A stretch of 64,000 nucleotides of DNA, from assembly GCA_033239525.1 (NCBI GenBank), contig BSYO01000010.1, positions 14,166,042-14,230,041 on the forward strand. Reading direction: 5' to 3'. This stretch comes from Nepenthes gracilis. Taxonomy: Eukaryota > Streptophyta > Magnoliopsida > Caryophyllales > Nepenthaceae. The notes below the pieces were generated by a model. That model made no database searches. It had not been told where the DNA came from and saw only the letters and a list, made by a program, of their open reading frames with translations. Below are positions 45,253 through 56,577 of the stretch, piece by piece; within the stretch, counting starts at the first letter, position 1, and every line of letters begins with the position of its first letter. Made by a program: the position numbers and the translations under genes.

Positions 45253-45546
45253 TAGGGAGATTAGGAACAGAGCACAGAGAGGGAGGAGAGAATTCAGAGA
45301 GAGTAGAGCAACATTTATTTTATCATCATCATCATCATCATACGTTTTACAAGTGCTATCATACCTTATAATATGACTGTAACGGTATTTAACTAACAAT
45401 ATCTCAGTTAACTATGGCTATTTCTTTAACTACTAACTGATTCTTTAGATTTCTTATTTATATTAGGCTGTGTCACTCCTTGCCCATCCATGCTGACTGT
45501 GCTGGTGTGCTTGATCACTCCCGTCCTGTTGGTGCATTACATGATA
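45253..45546 (-). repeat. 5' LTR of the old gypsy element, outer part
   Basis: It continues the LTR fragment 37586-37735 across the copia B insertion and matches 27243-27693. An (ATC)n run (45322-45341) is an added microsatellite. It ends ...ACATGATA, a changed form of ATATGACA. Confidence 0.8.
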
Positions 45547-46671
45547 AGGTCATGCTTGACTTCTTAGACAGATTAGGTCTGCCCATGATGAGCAACCCAA
45601 CCCAAACCCTAATCTAATTACACTTGATGGAAGTTAGTTTGACTTTGTCAAACTATAAACAATCCACTCTTCGACATCTTCCTCACGTTTTTTGCTCATC
45701 CTCCCATTTGCCCACTTTCTAGTGTTGCAGTTTGGGAGGAGTTTGAGAAAGAGAGAGGTTTTGGTATGTATAGTGAAGACTCCCTCTCTCTACAATCTCT
45801 CTCTTCCCTCACATTCTCACCTATCCTCTCTTTTTGGCCATTTACTATTGTGGCTGGTTGAGGCCAAAAAGAGTGAACTCCTAACTTGGGAGAGGAAAAA
45901 TACTGAAAGAAAAATCAAAAAAGAATAGAAGAGCTTTTTCCTCCTGATAACGCATTGACGTGAATGAGGAAAAAGAGGAATTAAATGTGGGCTTATCTAT
46001 TTGCTCTTCCAATTACTCTAAATTTATATTATGTTTGATTATTGAAATGTGATAAGATAGGAATAGAATAATCATTCTTAAAAAGATAAAATAGAAAGAG
46101 AATATGGTTGAAATTATTATTTTCATATTTAATTACTCATTTAAATAACTATAATTAAATTAATAATTATTTTTTTAGTATTTGATATATAATAATAGTA
46201 AGTAAAATGAGGTAAAAATTTATAATAATGACTTTTTTATCCTTATTTGTTATTTCTTTTAACCATTTTAACAATCCATGGAACTAGGGTTATAATGAGT
46301 TCTAAATTAGATTGATTTGTTGAATTTTGAACTGGGGTTAGGTGTCAACCAGTTGCCAACAGCAACAGTGATGGAGGAAGAACAACAGTCTTTACTTAGG
46401 TTTCGAAGAGACGATGAAGGAGAAAAGAGCTCTTGGTTTTTGATTGAGGGTTTAGAAAAGGAATGGAGACAAGAGAAGACGTATATGGATGAAAACTAAC
46501 GGGGCTTTAAAGATAGATGGAGATGGGAGAAGGTGAATAGGGCTAGAAATGAGGGAAGACGAATAGAAATGCAGACGACAAAAGAAAAAAGAGACTGAAG
46601 AGAAGGCAAAGAGGGACAGAGAGGACTCAAGAGAAGATGAAGAGGGAAGCAGACGAATAGGGTTTTGAATG
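45547..46671. other. Intergenic spacer between the nested cluster and the array element
   Basis: It contains a CT-rich/purine stretch (45780-45830), a purine-rich segment (46480-46660) and AT-rich DNA. ORFs such as 46317-46499 are composed of low-complexity purine-rich sequence and have no recognisable homology. Confidence 0.4.
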
Positions 46672-46676
46672 GGTAC

Positions 46677-47413
46677 TATTGCGTACCATAAATTCGGGTT
46701 ATCTTATGAATTAGGGGTTGCGAACCGAATCTTAGTGTTGGGTCGATCTGATACAAATCCTGTCTCCATAACCTCAAACCCAAACCCTACACATACAACT
46801 GAAAATGAAATGTCAGAGGACGACAAGAATTGCTCCCACCATATATCTTTCGACACTCAAATCAGATATCTTTTCAAAAAAATAAAAAGATACATGGAGG
46901 ATGCATGGATATATTATCGGTGGATTAAATATTTGAGCGCGCTGGGAAGACTGACGGCTTGAAGATACGCCCACCGTGGGGCGTCTTGGATGCGCTCATT
47001 GTAATAGTGCATCTTAAATGGCCGAAATATTCTTGAATAATTGTCGGACACTTAAATGGAATTTCTCCTAAATAGGTATCCCTTGGATGATCGCATGAGG
47101 TTCTCCTCATTCTTCTTTGGCCTCTTTTTCTTCTTTTTCCCCAGGCCTCTCAAAGGTTTTTTCTCTGTTTTTTTCCTGGGGCATCTCCTCCCTTCTTCAC
47201 AGGAATGAAAGGGTATTTATAAAAGCGTGGGGTGGTTGGATTATCCTGTCTGGTATAACCACCTGTTGAACCGTCCCCATGGATAATGATGAGCAGGCAA
47301 GTTGCGCATGGCACATGGGCTTGTTTTCTAAACCAGAATCATTGAGCCGCTGAGCCTTCTTTGAGTTGAATTTCATTGGCCTTCTTCTTATGTCAAGTTT
47401 ATCGAACCCATCA
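46677..47413 (-). repeat. 3' LTR of the array element
   Basis: 737 bp. It starts TATTGCGTACCATAAATTCG and ends ATCGAACCCATCA. It matches 50564-51302 with clear but moderate divergence, so the insertion is older than the element at 11655-18551. Confidence 0.9.
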
Positions 47414-47799
47414 TAGCCCCCATATCGGGAGGTTTGAAATTTTTAACTCCCGACATGCTTCTGATGAAAGGTTATTTATAGGTCAGAATAAGATGCTATT
47501 ACTGTCTAAACCTTGAGTCATTATTGTCGAGTTTTTACACGTGCGTCTGATTGGTCGTGATCGCCCCTACTAGGAGGAGGTCGTACCGCTGACGAAAGGG
47601 TGGTTGCCGACTGAGCCTTGAGGCTATTGTCGCTGGGCTTTTAATAGCCTAAGCCGTCGTCCACATGTACCTCTCGATGCTCGGTTCTATTAAAGGATGT
47701 CGTGGCATTTATGCGTCTGGTCCTAGTCTGTTTACCATTGTTGACTGATGGTACTCATCCTTTCAGAAGGTGAGTTGTCACACACATACTGAAAAGCCC

Positions 47800-47945
47800 C
47801 CTAAAGTTTTAAATTCAACCATGCATGGGCTATCCAGTGACTGGACCGAGTTTTAAATTCAGCCTCATAAGGGTCGTTCGGTGATGTAATCGAGTTTTAA
47901 AATCTGATCTCTTCTGGGCCTCTCGGTTTAGGATCGAGTATTTGT
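47800..47945. repeat. About 60-bp repeat inside the array element
   Basis: Two and a half units with the pattern CGAGTTTTAAATTCAGCCTC, then GGGCCGT/TCTCGGT..GATCGAG. The order of 'TCTTCTGGGCCTCTCGG' and 'CGAG' recalls the 58-bp unit 'TCTTGGGCCGCTCGG...GCCGAG' of the element at 11655-18551. Homology is plausible but the units are short. Confidence 0.55.
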
Positions 47946-48489
47946 AACAGGTGAATGAAAATTTACCCGACTTAGGGGTAGTCTAGGTCAATTGATGATA
48001 TGCAATGATATGTAAGCACCTGTATAAACAGATAAAATTAAAGTATGGTTCAGGCAATCAGTATAATTCATGCAAGACTTACCTAGATTCAACTTGGAAT
48101 CGTCGGTGGCGTTTAGGGTAGATAGCGTCTTGTGCCATTGGGACCAGTTGATCGTCTTGGGTACACGACTTGCATGCATCGCTTTGATTGGTCTTCCAAG
48201 TACTATTTGCTGATTCTCTGGCCCGTTGCCTCTATATTCTGTGTGACTTGATCCTCAATCATGGTCTGGCTAGCCAGCACCTTGCTATCATGCCGGGCAA
48301 GTCGAATTTCTATAACTCATGCTCCGCCACTAGTCAGTAAAAATTGACACTAACATGGAATTCAGATGGATAACGTTGATTGTGGTGCAATAGGTAGTGG
48401 GCTGCTCATGCCCAACCCTCCATTGCGAATACCATGGTAACTTTTATAAAGTCTTCATCTTCAGGCCCGATGAGGTACGTTGCTTCAGG

Positions 48490-48770
48490 ACTGGGCATGT
48501 TGCTGTTCTTGAACATATTTTAAACGAAAGCTTGTCCCTATCCTTTAGATGGAAACTTATCTTATGTCCTTGGGCAGGTTTTAATAGGATGTTTTTTCTT
48601 TGTCCTCGAACGGAAGCTTTTCTTCTTTTTCATTCTCGAATATATATGAAAGCTTATCCATATCCTCGGACAGTTTTTTTTATGAAAGCTTGTCCCATGT
48701 CCTTGGACATATTTTGAATGGAAACTTCTCTTCCACTCTCAGGCAGATTTGGGACGGAATCTTCGTTTCT
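48490..48770. repeat. About 40-50 bp tandem repeat
   Basis: Six or so imperfect units share 'GGACATATTTTGAATGGAAA' or 'GGACAGTTTT..ATGAAAGC' with 'CTTATCC..TCCTTGG'. The open frame 48397-48717 runs through it and is repeat-derived. Confidence 0.7.
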
Positions 48771-49029
48771 GTTTTTGGACCTATTCATTCCTATCATCAA
48801 ATTTGGGCACCTAAATTGGGACGGTCAAGTTGACTGATGAGGTTGAGTCTACACTATCCAATGACAGGAAACAAGTTTTGCCGGAGCACTTTGAACAAAG
48901 CCCCCACCGCAACGTTGGGTGAGGCAAAAATCGATGCAATTGAAACTATTAGAAATCGTCAACAAAGGCTTTTGTGTTGGGTTTAGTCATTCCTTGTGGG
49001 AAGTATTATCATACAGCAATGTGGCCTCA

Positions 49030-49715
49030 AGAGAATTCCAAAGTAGATTTCCCACAATGGGATTCCAGATTGGAATTCCCGGAGTAAACAAAATCCAGAG
49101 TGGGTTATCCTCCGGAGTGGCCAAAATTCTAAAGTGGAAGTTCCAGAGTAAAGAAAATTTGAAGTAGATTATCTTTCGGAGTGGCCAAATTTTCGGAGTG
49201 GATTAACTTCTGGAGTGGCCAAACTTCCAGAGTGAAAGTTCCAAAGTGAAGAAAATCCGGAGTGAATTATCTTTCGGAGTGAGATAGAATTATGGAGTGA
49301 ATAAACTTCCGGAATGAGATGAAGTTTTGGAGAAAATTAATTTCTAGAGTAACAAAACCTTCGGAGTGGACAAAACTTTTGGAGTGATGAAGTTCCGAAG
49401 TGAAATTCCAGAGTAAAAATGCTGGAGTAGAATTTCCTGGGCGGCAAATTCAGAGTGGATAAAATTTCAGAGTGGACAAGTTTCTTAAATGGATAAAATT
49501 TCGGACTAGAAATGGATAAAATCCTAATAGCCAAACTTCCGAAGTGGACAAGTTTCTTAAATGGAGTGATGAAATTTCAGAGTGACCATATTTCGGAGTG
49601 ATAAAACTTCTAGAGTGACCAAACTTTCGAAGTGACCAAACTTCTGGAATAACCAACTTCTGGAGTACTCAAACTTCCGGAGTGAATATCTTACGGAGTG
49701 AATATTTGGCAAATT
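49030..49715. repeat. Short GGAGTG-type tandem array
   Basis: Several dozen imperfect copies of a 15-24 bp unit, TTCCGGAGTGG(CC/AT)AAA, filling almost 0.7 kb. On the - strand the array gives open frames (for example 49450-49656) of the type 'FYPFKKLVHSEILSTLNL' that are repeat-derived and not genes. Confidence 0.9.
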
Positions 49716-50189
49716 TATGGAATTCTTCACGGTTTGAATTAAAATCGGAATGGATTTGCAACAATCAATTTTGACTAGAACCGAAATGGATTTCATCCCA
49801 ATTGGTTGCCTATGAGAAGAGATTTCTAGTGTTTTGCAAACTTTGAGGAAATGTCCAAACTTAGCTAGAATTTTCCGAGAGGAAATACTGTAATATGTGG
49901 CTGCAATGCTTCGGAATGAGAGAGGAAATGCGGAATGCCTGAATCCGGCTTTTCTCCCTTTTCTCTTTTTTCTTCTTTGCTGCTGCGTTGCTCAACTACT
50001 TTTTACTTTTCCATCTTTGGCAAAAGCAATGGGTTTCTTATCGCCTTACATCTGGTTAGCCCTTTGATTGCACCTAGGTCGTTATCGTGCCCAGATCTTG
50101 TCTTCTGTAGCCGTCTTGGCTATTAATTCTTCTAAGTAGAGTAGCATATTCTTCTAATTTTTTCCCTCAAATGTTAGATACCGATGTTG

Positions 50190-50360
50190 GTGTAAATTAA
50201 CCGGTTGGCACAAAAAGACCGGTTGGTGCAAAATGACCGGTATGTTTGTCGCAAAATAACCGGTTGGCAAAATGACCGGTTTGTAAAATGACCAGTTGGC
50301 ACAAAATAATCCCTTTGCCAAATGACTGGTATGCTTGGCGCAAAATGACCGGTATGTTTG
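50190..50360. repeat. ACCGGT-type tandem array
   Basis: About eight imperfect copies of a 20-26 bp unit based on AAAATGACCGGTTGGCAC. ACCGGT is palindromic. The array lies just inside the 5' LTR end of the element (- strand) and is distinct in sequence from the GGAGTG array. Confidence 0.85.
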
Positions 50361-50563
50361 GAGCCCCCAGTCATTGATGACCACATCGAGTGTAAAAAGA
50401 CTGGAATGGATGTATTGTACATTCATCGGCTGGTCTCATTCATGGCCATTAGCGAGACGGTCAGGATTGGTGGTCTCATTGGTAAAAGTGCTTGTATTAG
50501 TTTTATTTTTGTGTTTTTGGTGGTAAAGCTGGCCTTTTGGTCACTTCCCACAGATGACGCCAA

Positions 50564-51302
50564 TATTACAGACCATGAATTTAGGTTGTTCTACGGATTA
50601 TAGGCCGTAAATCGAATCTTAGTATTGGGTCGATCTGATGCGGATCCTGTCTTCTATAATCTCGAACGTAAACCCTGCGCAATACAATTGAAAACGAAAG
50701 GTCAGATGACGGCGAAAATTGCTCCTACCGTATATCCTCCAACGGTTAAGTCAGATACCTTTCTAAGAAAATAGAAAGATACATGGAGGATGCATGGATG
50801 CATTATTGGTAGATTGAATGTTTGGATATACCCGAAAGACGGACGGCTTGGAGGTGCGCCCATCATGGTGCTTCTTGGATGCGCTCCTTGTAATGGTGCG
50901 TCTTAAATGGCAAGGATGTTCTTGAAAGATGGTCAGACACTTGAATAAAATTTTTCCTAAATGGGTATTCCTTGGATGATCTCATGAGGGTCTCATCATT
51001 TTTCTTTGGCATCTTCTCCTTTTTTTTCCCCAGGCCTCTCGGAGGTCTTTTTCCTTTTTTTCCCCTAGGGCCTCTCCTTCATTCTTCACGGGAATGAAAA
51101 TGTATTTATAAAAGTATGGGGTGGTTGGATTATCCCATCTCGTATAACCACCTGTTGAACCGTCCTCGTGAATAAGGATGAAATGGTAAATTGCGCATGG
51201 TACATGGGCATGCTTTATCGGCCGGAATCATTGAGCTGTTGGGCCTTCTTTGGGCTAAATTTCTTTGGCTTTCTTCCTGGGTCAAGTTTATCGAATCCAT
51301 TA
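50564..51302 (-). repeat. 5' LTR of the array element
   Basis: 739 bp, TATTACAGACCATGAATT...TCGAATCCATTA, followed by TSD GGTAC. The primer-binding site is adjacent on the left (50546-50563). Confidence 0.9.
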
Positions 51303-51307
51303 GGTAC

Positions 51308-53213
51308 AAATGTTGAAAATATTTAAGAAGTAAAATAGTAATAATTTTAGGAATATATATTCCTTTAATACAATAAATAAATAATGTCCAAAAATTTAAT
51401 ATTTTTTATTCATTAATTTGGAGTAATATTTATTCCTTCTAATAAAGTAACTAAATATAGAAATAAATATTCTACTAGTAATAAAATAAAATAAAATTTC
51501 TAATCCTACCAACCAAATATCCCATTAATGTATTTGGGTTATGGATAATGGGTATTTTTCGTTTGTAATTATACTATAGATTTAAAGTGAGTCACCATTG
51601 GATATTCAACTGGTCTTAATATTTTTACTGTTATTTAAGTCATAAATATGTCAGGCTAATCTTTTATTTTTCATATTATTTAAGACACGCATTTATTTTC
51701 ATGTAGAATTAGTTTGCTATGTGAAACTAGTCTTTTGTTTAATAATTATAATAGCTTTTACCATATGTTTTTTTTTTTAAATTATATAATGTTATTCTGA
51801 TTGTATTTATTATCTCAGTTAGTACCATTGATTATGTTTGTACAAATGATAAAAATTATAAATGAAAATTTAAGGGTAAGCAAATTAGGTGGTCAAATCC
51901 ATGTCTCATATGCTGCTACAACATCGGGTAAATAAGAAATAAAAAGATACAACCCATTTTCAACTTGTAGGATAGAATCTTACAAATTTTTAATAAAATG
52001 AAAATTTGAAAGATGATAATTTCTTCTAATGACGTTTATGAGAAAAAAAATATATGATTACTTTATATAAAAATTTTACATTTAATTCTTCTTTTGTACT
52101 TATTTAAAAGTACAATCATTACTGAATATATTACTAATATATTTTTATTAATTCAATATATTTTACCTGTAAAAATATCTTAATAAGAAGGTTGAGATGT
52201 ATAAAAAAATCACTTATAGTTAAAATCGATATTACAAGAAAAACTTTTACCCGAACTTGATGAAAATATTGAAGTAGATTCAACTCTAAGAATACCAAAT
52301 TAAGTGTGGAATAGTGATGAATGAGAAGGAAGTATTTTCATCTAGCATTCATACTCCCCCACAATGGAAAGCCCACATAGGAAGAGAACACTTAGTCCTA
52401 AAATCGACATTGTTTAAAAGTTACGTGTTATAGTTAAAGAGTTAATATTTGCTATTAAAAATCTTTCAAAATAATAACATGATGTTGATCTGTATAAAAA
52501 GAGCTATAACAACCGAAGAAAATTCTGTAAAAAATGAAATGTTATAATATTTTTTTTGTACATGTCAAAACGATTTTGATAAAATGGTCATTGATGTTAT
52601 ATTTGATTATTTGGTTCAAAATGATGCAATGACAAAAAAATTTATTATAAAAAATAAAAATTTCAGGAAGCTTTGTGCTTAAAGTATCATATGCAATTAC
52701 GAGGTCCTACAAATCTGAAAAAGTTATGATTATAAGTTGTTATGATTTATAAATAAACTTTGTTGTAAGTGAAATTATTGATTTTGTAATAGTCCTACTT
52801 TAATATAAGTTGATCTTGAACATATATTGATATAAAGCTAATAATATATTTCATATTTTCTTAAAGACAAAAAAAATATTTTTTCTTTTTTAGTATACTC
52901 TAAACATTAAAAAAATATTTTTCAAGAATTTTCAAGTGTTTTGTCAAACAATAACAAGTGAGTTATTCATCGAAAATATTTCATGAGACAAATGGGCCTT
53001 AATGAAGATTTTTATAAATACTTGATATAACCATAATGAAAAATATTAAATTTGTTCATTAACTTATATAATTTGGGTTTTTGTTTTTTTTTTTATTTTG
53101 AGTTATGTTATGTATTTATTATTCCATTTTCCTCGACGTTGCACTTTTCATTTTTTTGTGATATCATATTGAAATTCTATGAACTTTTCTAATGCCATAC
53201 AACTATACAATCA
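51308..53213. other. AT-rich gene-free stretch
   Basis: 1.9 kb of AT-rich DNA with only chance short ORFs. No LTR, TIR or protein remnant seen. Confidence 0.5.
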
Positions 53214-53284
53214 TGTTAAGATCTCATATAAAAAGTAAAAGACTTGTCAAAATTCAACGGTGATGATTGTTATGTATTGGAAAA

Positions 53285-54279
53285 TGAAAAGGGACTTTTT
53301 ATCCCAAATTTTACAATCAAGTTTTGACCCCGATAAAAATAATGAAAGTAGTAAAAATTAAATATTTAATACACGTAAAGAATATTTATTCCTATATGCT
53401 AACGATAATGACAAGCATGCAAAATATAAAAGATCATAAACAATAATAAAAAGACACGATTTTTTGTGACGAAGAAAAAACTCGATACCCACGATAATCG
53501 AGAAAAATCATCCGGGCTTCTACGGCCAGGGAAGTAATGCATTATGAAAATCAACTTATAAACTGTGTGATAACGACGTACTAACCTAACCGACTTACTT
53601 CCGTCATGTGATTCCTACCAATGAACTCCTTCGATTTGCCTGTGGCAACGGAATCGGACTCCTTCCGGTCTTCACATCAGTCTTCTCTCTTGAGCCACTT
53701 GAATTGCCGAACACGATCGAGTCTCCTTCTTCAATATACCGGCGTCTCCAACGAAGGTTGAAGAATGAAAGTGTTAAAACGGTAAAGGAAAAGTGTAGAG
53801 AAAACTTGTTAGAGCATGAAACTCCAAGTTGTAGCGTTTGGTTTTCTCAAAATAATCAAGATCAATGAAGTATGAATAAGATCTTCTCAAGTGGAGCACG
53901 AAGCTTGTCTGCCAATAGTTCTAGGGTTTCAAAAATATAAGACAAGTATATATAGATGACGCAATAAAATACATTTAAAAATAGCTCGTTGCCGCGGCGC
54001 TCGAGCGTGGAGGCGACGAGCAGTGAACGGGCCCTTTCAAAATTTTATGCTCATGCTCATGGCGAGCTCACAACAAGCGTAATACTTTGGGTTTTTAGGG
54101 TCGGTGGGTAGAGAGCGCGAGGTTTCGGAATTTTGGGCTGGAGCGGCTAGAGAGCACACGGCAAGCACAGTACAGCAACAGATGTAAGTTGATGTAGTGC
54201 TTCGACAATTCATAACCCGATATCAATACAATATTACATATGGTCACGAAATATGTGAATCATAAAAATGACCCTGACA
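53285..54279. mobile_element. Solo LTR, 1.0 kb, inserted in the 3' LTR of copia C
   Basis: It starts TGAAAAGGGACTTTTT and ends GACCCTGACA. Flanks are GAAAA (53280-53284) and AAAAA (54280-54284), a near-perfect TSD. The host sequence on either side resumes matching the intact 5' LTR ('GATGATTGTTATGTATTGG' on the left, 'TTGCATTTTGTATTATAG' on the right), which supports the boundaries. The ORF 53608-53868 lies inside and has no recognised homology. Confidence 0.7.
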
Positions 54280-54489
54280 AAAAATAGCACCTTCCTTTTT
54301 GCATTTTGTATTATAGACGGATGCCTCTTTAAATAAAAAAGTAAAGAATATTTTACACAATTAACTTAACAACAATTATAACTAATCAACAAATATTCTA
54401 ACAATTTTCATACAAAAGGAATAAATGAATCAAAAAATAGTTATAAGAAAAAAAAAGTTACAATAATAATTATGATATATTTTCTGATA

Positions 54490-55260
54490 CCCTCTCCAAG
54501 ATGAAATATAGAGATTAATGATACCCATCTTGAATAAATATAAATGGAAAAGATGAGACGGTAGAATCTTTGTAAAAATATTTGCTAATTGATTATAAGT
54601 AGTGATATGAAATGTACGAATACTTTCTTATTGGCTCTATCTCAGATTGAATGATAATTCAGTTTAATATGTTTGATGCATTCATAGAATATTAGATTTA
54701 CTATAATATGAAAACTAACTTAATTGTCACAAAAAAAGGTAAGCTACATTAGGATGTGAAATCCCTAAATCATTCAAAATATATCGCAACCAAGTTAATT
54801 TATAACTAGTTGTAGCCATAGATCAGCATTTTGCTTTTGCTAAGAAACGTGAGACTACTGATTGTTCTATAATTTTTGGAAATGAGATAATCTCCTATAA
54901 AAATGCAATTTTCTATAATAAATTTTCAAATATCTGGTTAGGAAGCCCAATCAACATCACAAAATGCTCTAAGCTGCATTTTATAAGTAGATGAAAACAA
55001 TATTTCTTATCCCAAATTTATTTTGAGATATCGTAACACTTGATGGGCTGCATTTATGTAACAAAAAATTGGCTGATTCGTAAATTGACTTAAAATTTAT
55101 ACTACATAATATATACATAGTCATGTGATAGTTACATAGATAGTCTTCCAACTAATCTTCTATACACACTTGGATCTTATAAAATAGACCCTACTTTTTA
55201 CTTAGTCTCAAATTTTTATCCATTAGAAGTTTAAGTGGCCTAAAATCAAAAGTTTCAAAA
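54490..55260 (-). pseudogene. RNase H of copia C
   Basis: The - strand translation includes 'EHFVMLIGLPNQIFENLL', 'EQSVVSRFLAKAKC', 'SMATTSYKLTWLRYILNDLG', 'FILERVSENIS', a degraded copia RNase H ending just before the 3' LTR. Confidence 0.75.
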
Positions 55261-55379
55261 TTAGCTAAAATATCAAGAGTATATTTTTTTAAAAATAATA
55301 TGTATATCTTTTAAAGATCATACTACTTCTATTTTAAAAAACTATCTTAAAATATCAAAGATCTTTAATCATAAAAGTT

Positions 55380-56577
55380 TGGTTGAGATATGATTTGATA
55401 GAGGCAAGCAACAACCAATTCCCAACAATTGCTTGTTATAATAATATTATCCACATATATAAGAAGAATTATGAATGACTTGTTATCTTATTTAGTAAAT
55501 AAATTATAATCAGCCTTGGATTGAATAAAACTAAATGCAAGAAGAGAGATAGGGAGTTTTGAATACAATTGTTTAAAAGTTCATTTGAGACCATAGATAC
55601 TTTTCAATAACATGTATACCTAATAGGGCTTTCCTTTAGTGTAACCTAGTGATTGTTGTACATAAATCTCTTCATCCAAATCTCCATGTAAGAATACATT
55701 GTTGACATTAAAATAATATAAATATCATCATTTAATTGATGATATGATTAAAAAGCATCGAACAATAACGAGTTTAGCAATAAGAGAAAAAATTTATGAT
55801 AATTTATGCTTTTTTATTGTGTATATCATTTAGCCACAAATCTAGACTAGTATCACTTGATACTTCCATCACTATTATATTTTAATTTGTAAATATATCA
55901 ATATCCAATAGCTTTCTTTTTATGACGTAAATTGGTGCTGACCCACATTTTATTGATTTTTAAAACTTTCAATTTAGTTTCTATGGCCCTACGCCTTGTG
56001 CATGGTTTAGTATAAGTGGTCATGGAAGATGAGGAGTGAAAATTAGGCAACAATTTTTGGCATGATGTGGAGTTTATGAGAGGATATGATTTACATGGAG
56101 GAATCTAATCCATTGAATGAGTAGGTGAAGTGTGAATCACTTAATAACAATGAAAACCCTTCAAATATTAAGGAACCCTTTTAATTCTAGTAGTACAACA
56201 AACAGGTATATCATTAGTTGTTGTAAATTGCAAATTTGTGACAGAACCGGTTAATTGAGCATCACTATGCACTTCCAAATGTAAGGTTTCGAGTCCAAGA
56301 CCGTTGTTGATTGACTATTTTTGATTTCTATTAGGGAGTTGTTTTGTATATGTTCTATGGTCTGTTTTGGGACTTGCTCAAGTGTATTAGAAAGTGGCTG
56401 TTGAGTTTAAATGAAATAATAATTATTTGTAACAATAGAAAGTAATTCATAATTTTGTGTATAAGAGACATATTTAGTATTGATTTTCTAAAAAGGAAAA
56501 TCGAAAGGATGACCTAGAAATATACATATTCTATTTTTAAAATTAAATTTCTTCTGCCTGAGAGAAATAGTAGAAGT
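55380..56577 (-). pseudogene. Reverse transcriptase of copia C
   Basis: On the - strand 'NVNNVFLHGDLDEEIYVQQS' and 'LLKSIYGLK' mark the RT palm, then 'IILLIYVDNIIITSN' at the catalytic site, where family YVDD reads YVDN. Upstream 'KFNFKNRICIFLGHPFDF' is the junction with integrase. Many stops. A solo LTR (56578-57542) splits this part from the rest of integrase. Confidence 0.8.

Larger units (their letters stand above)
27243..45546 (-). mobile_element. Old chromovirus-like gypsy element, host of a nested cluster
   Basis: The 3' LTR lies at 27243-27693 (TGTCATGTAAT...ATATGACA). The 5' LTR is the pair of fragments 37586-37735 plus 45253-45546, split by a copia insertion. Both LTR copies share polypurine tracts, 'GGAACAGAGCACAGAGAGGG' and the 'CTCCTTGCC(T/C)ATCCATGCTG' region. 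Internal remains are a pol C-terminus with chromodomain-like end (27694-28018, - strand) and a gag start (36674-37091). Most of pol is missing. The bases outside the ends are AGGCT (27238-27242) and AGGTC (45547-45551), not an exact TSD, as expected for an old copy. It contains, at four places, later insertions described separately. Confidence 0.8.
46677..51302 (-). mobile_element. Non-autonomous LTR element with multiple tandem arrays
   Basis: LTRs lie at 46677-47413 and 50564-51302, with TSD GGTAC (46672-46676 and 51303-51307). The primer-binding site TTGGCGTCATCTGTGGGA (50546-50563, - strand) and the TAGCCCCC polypurine-tract motif (47414-47421) match the element at 11655-18551. The 3.15 kb interior encodes no gag or pol. 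It has a 60-bp-like repeat near 47800-47940, a roughly 45-bp repeat (48490-48770), a short 'GGAGTG' array (49030-49715) and an 'ACCGGT' array (50190-50360). It would need proteins from other elements. Confidence 0.85.

Noticed and set aside
27238..45551. TSD of the old gypsy element
   Set aside because: The flanks AGGCT and AGGTC share only part of their bases, so I do not claim a TSD.
49337..49796. - strand ORFs of 65-79 codons
   Set aside because: Composed of the GGAGTG repeat; low-complexity translation with no homology.
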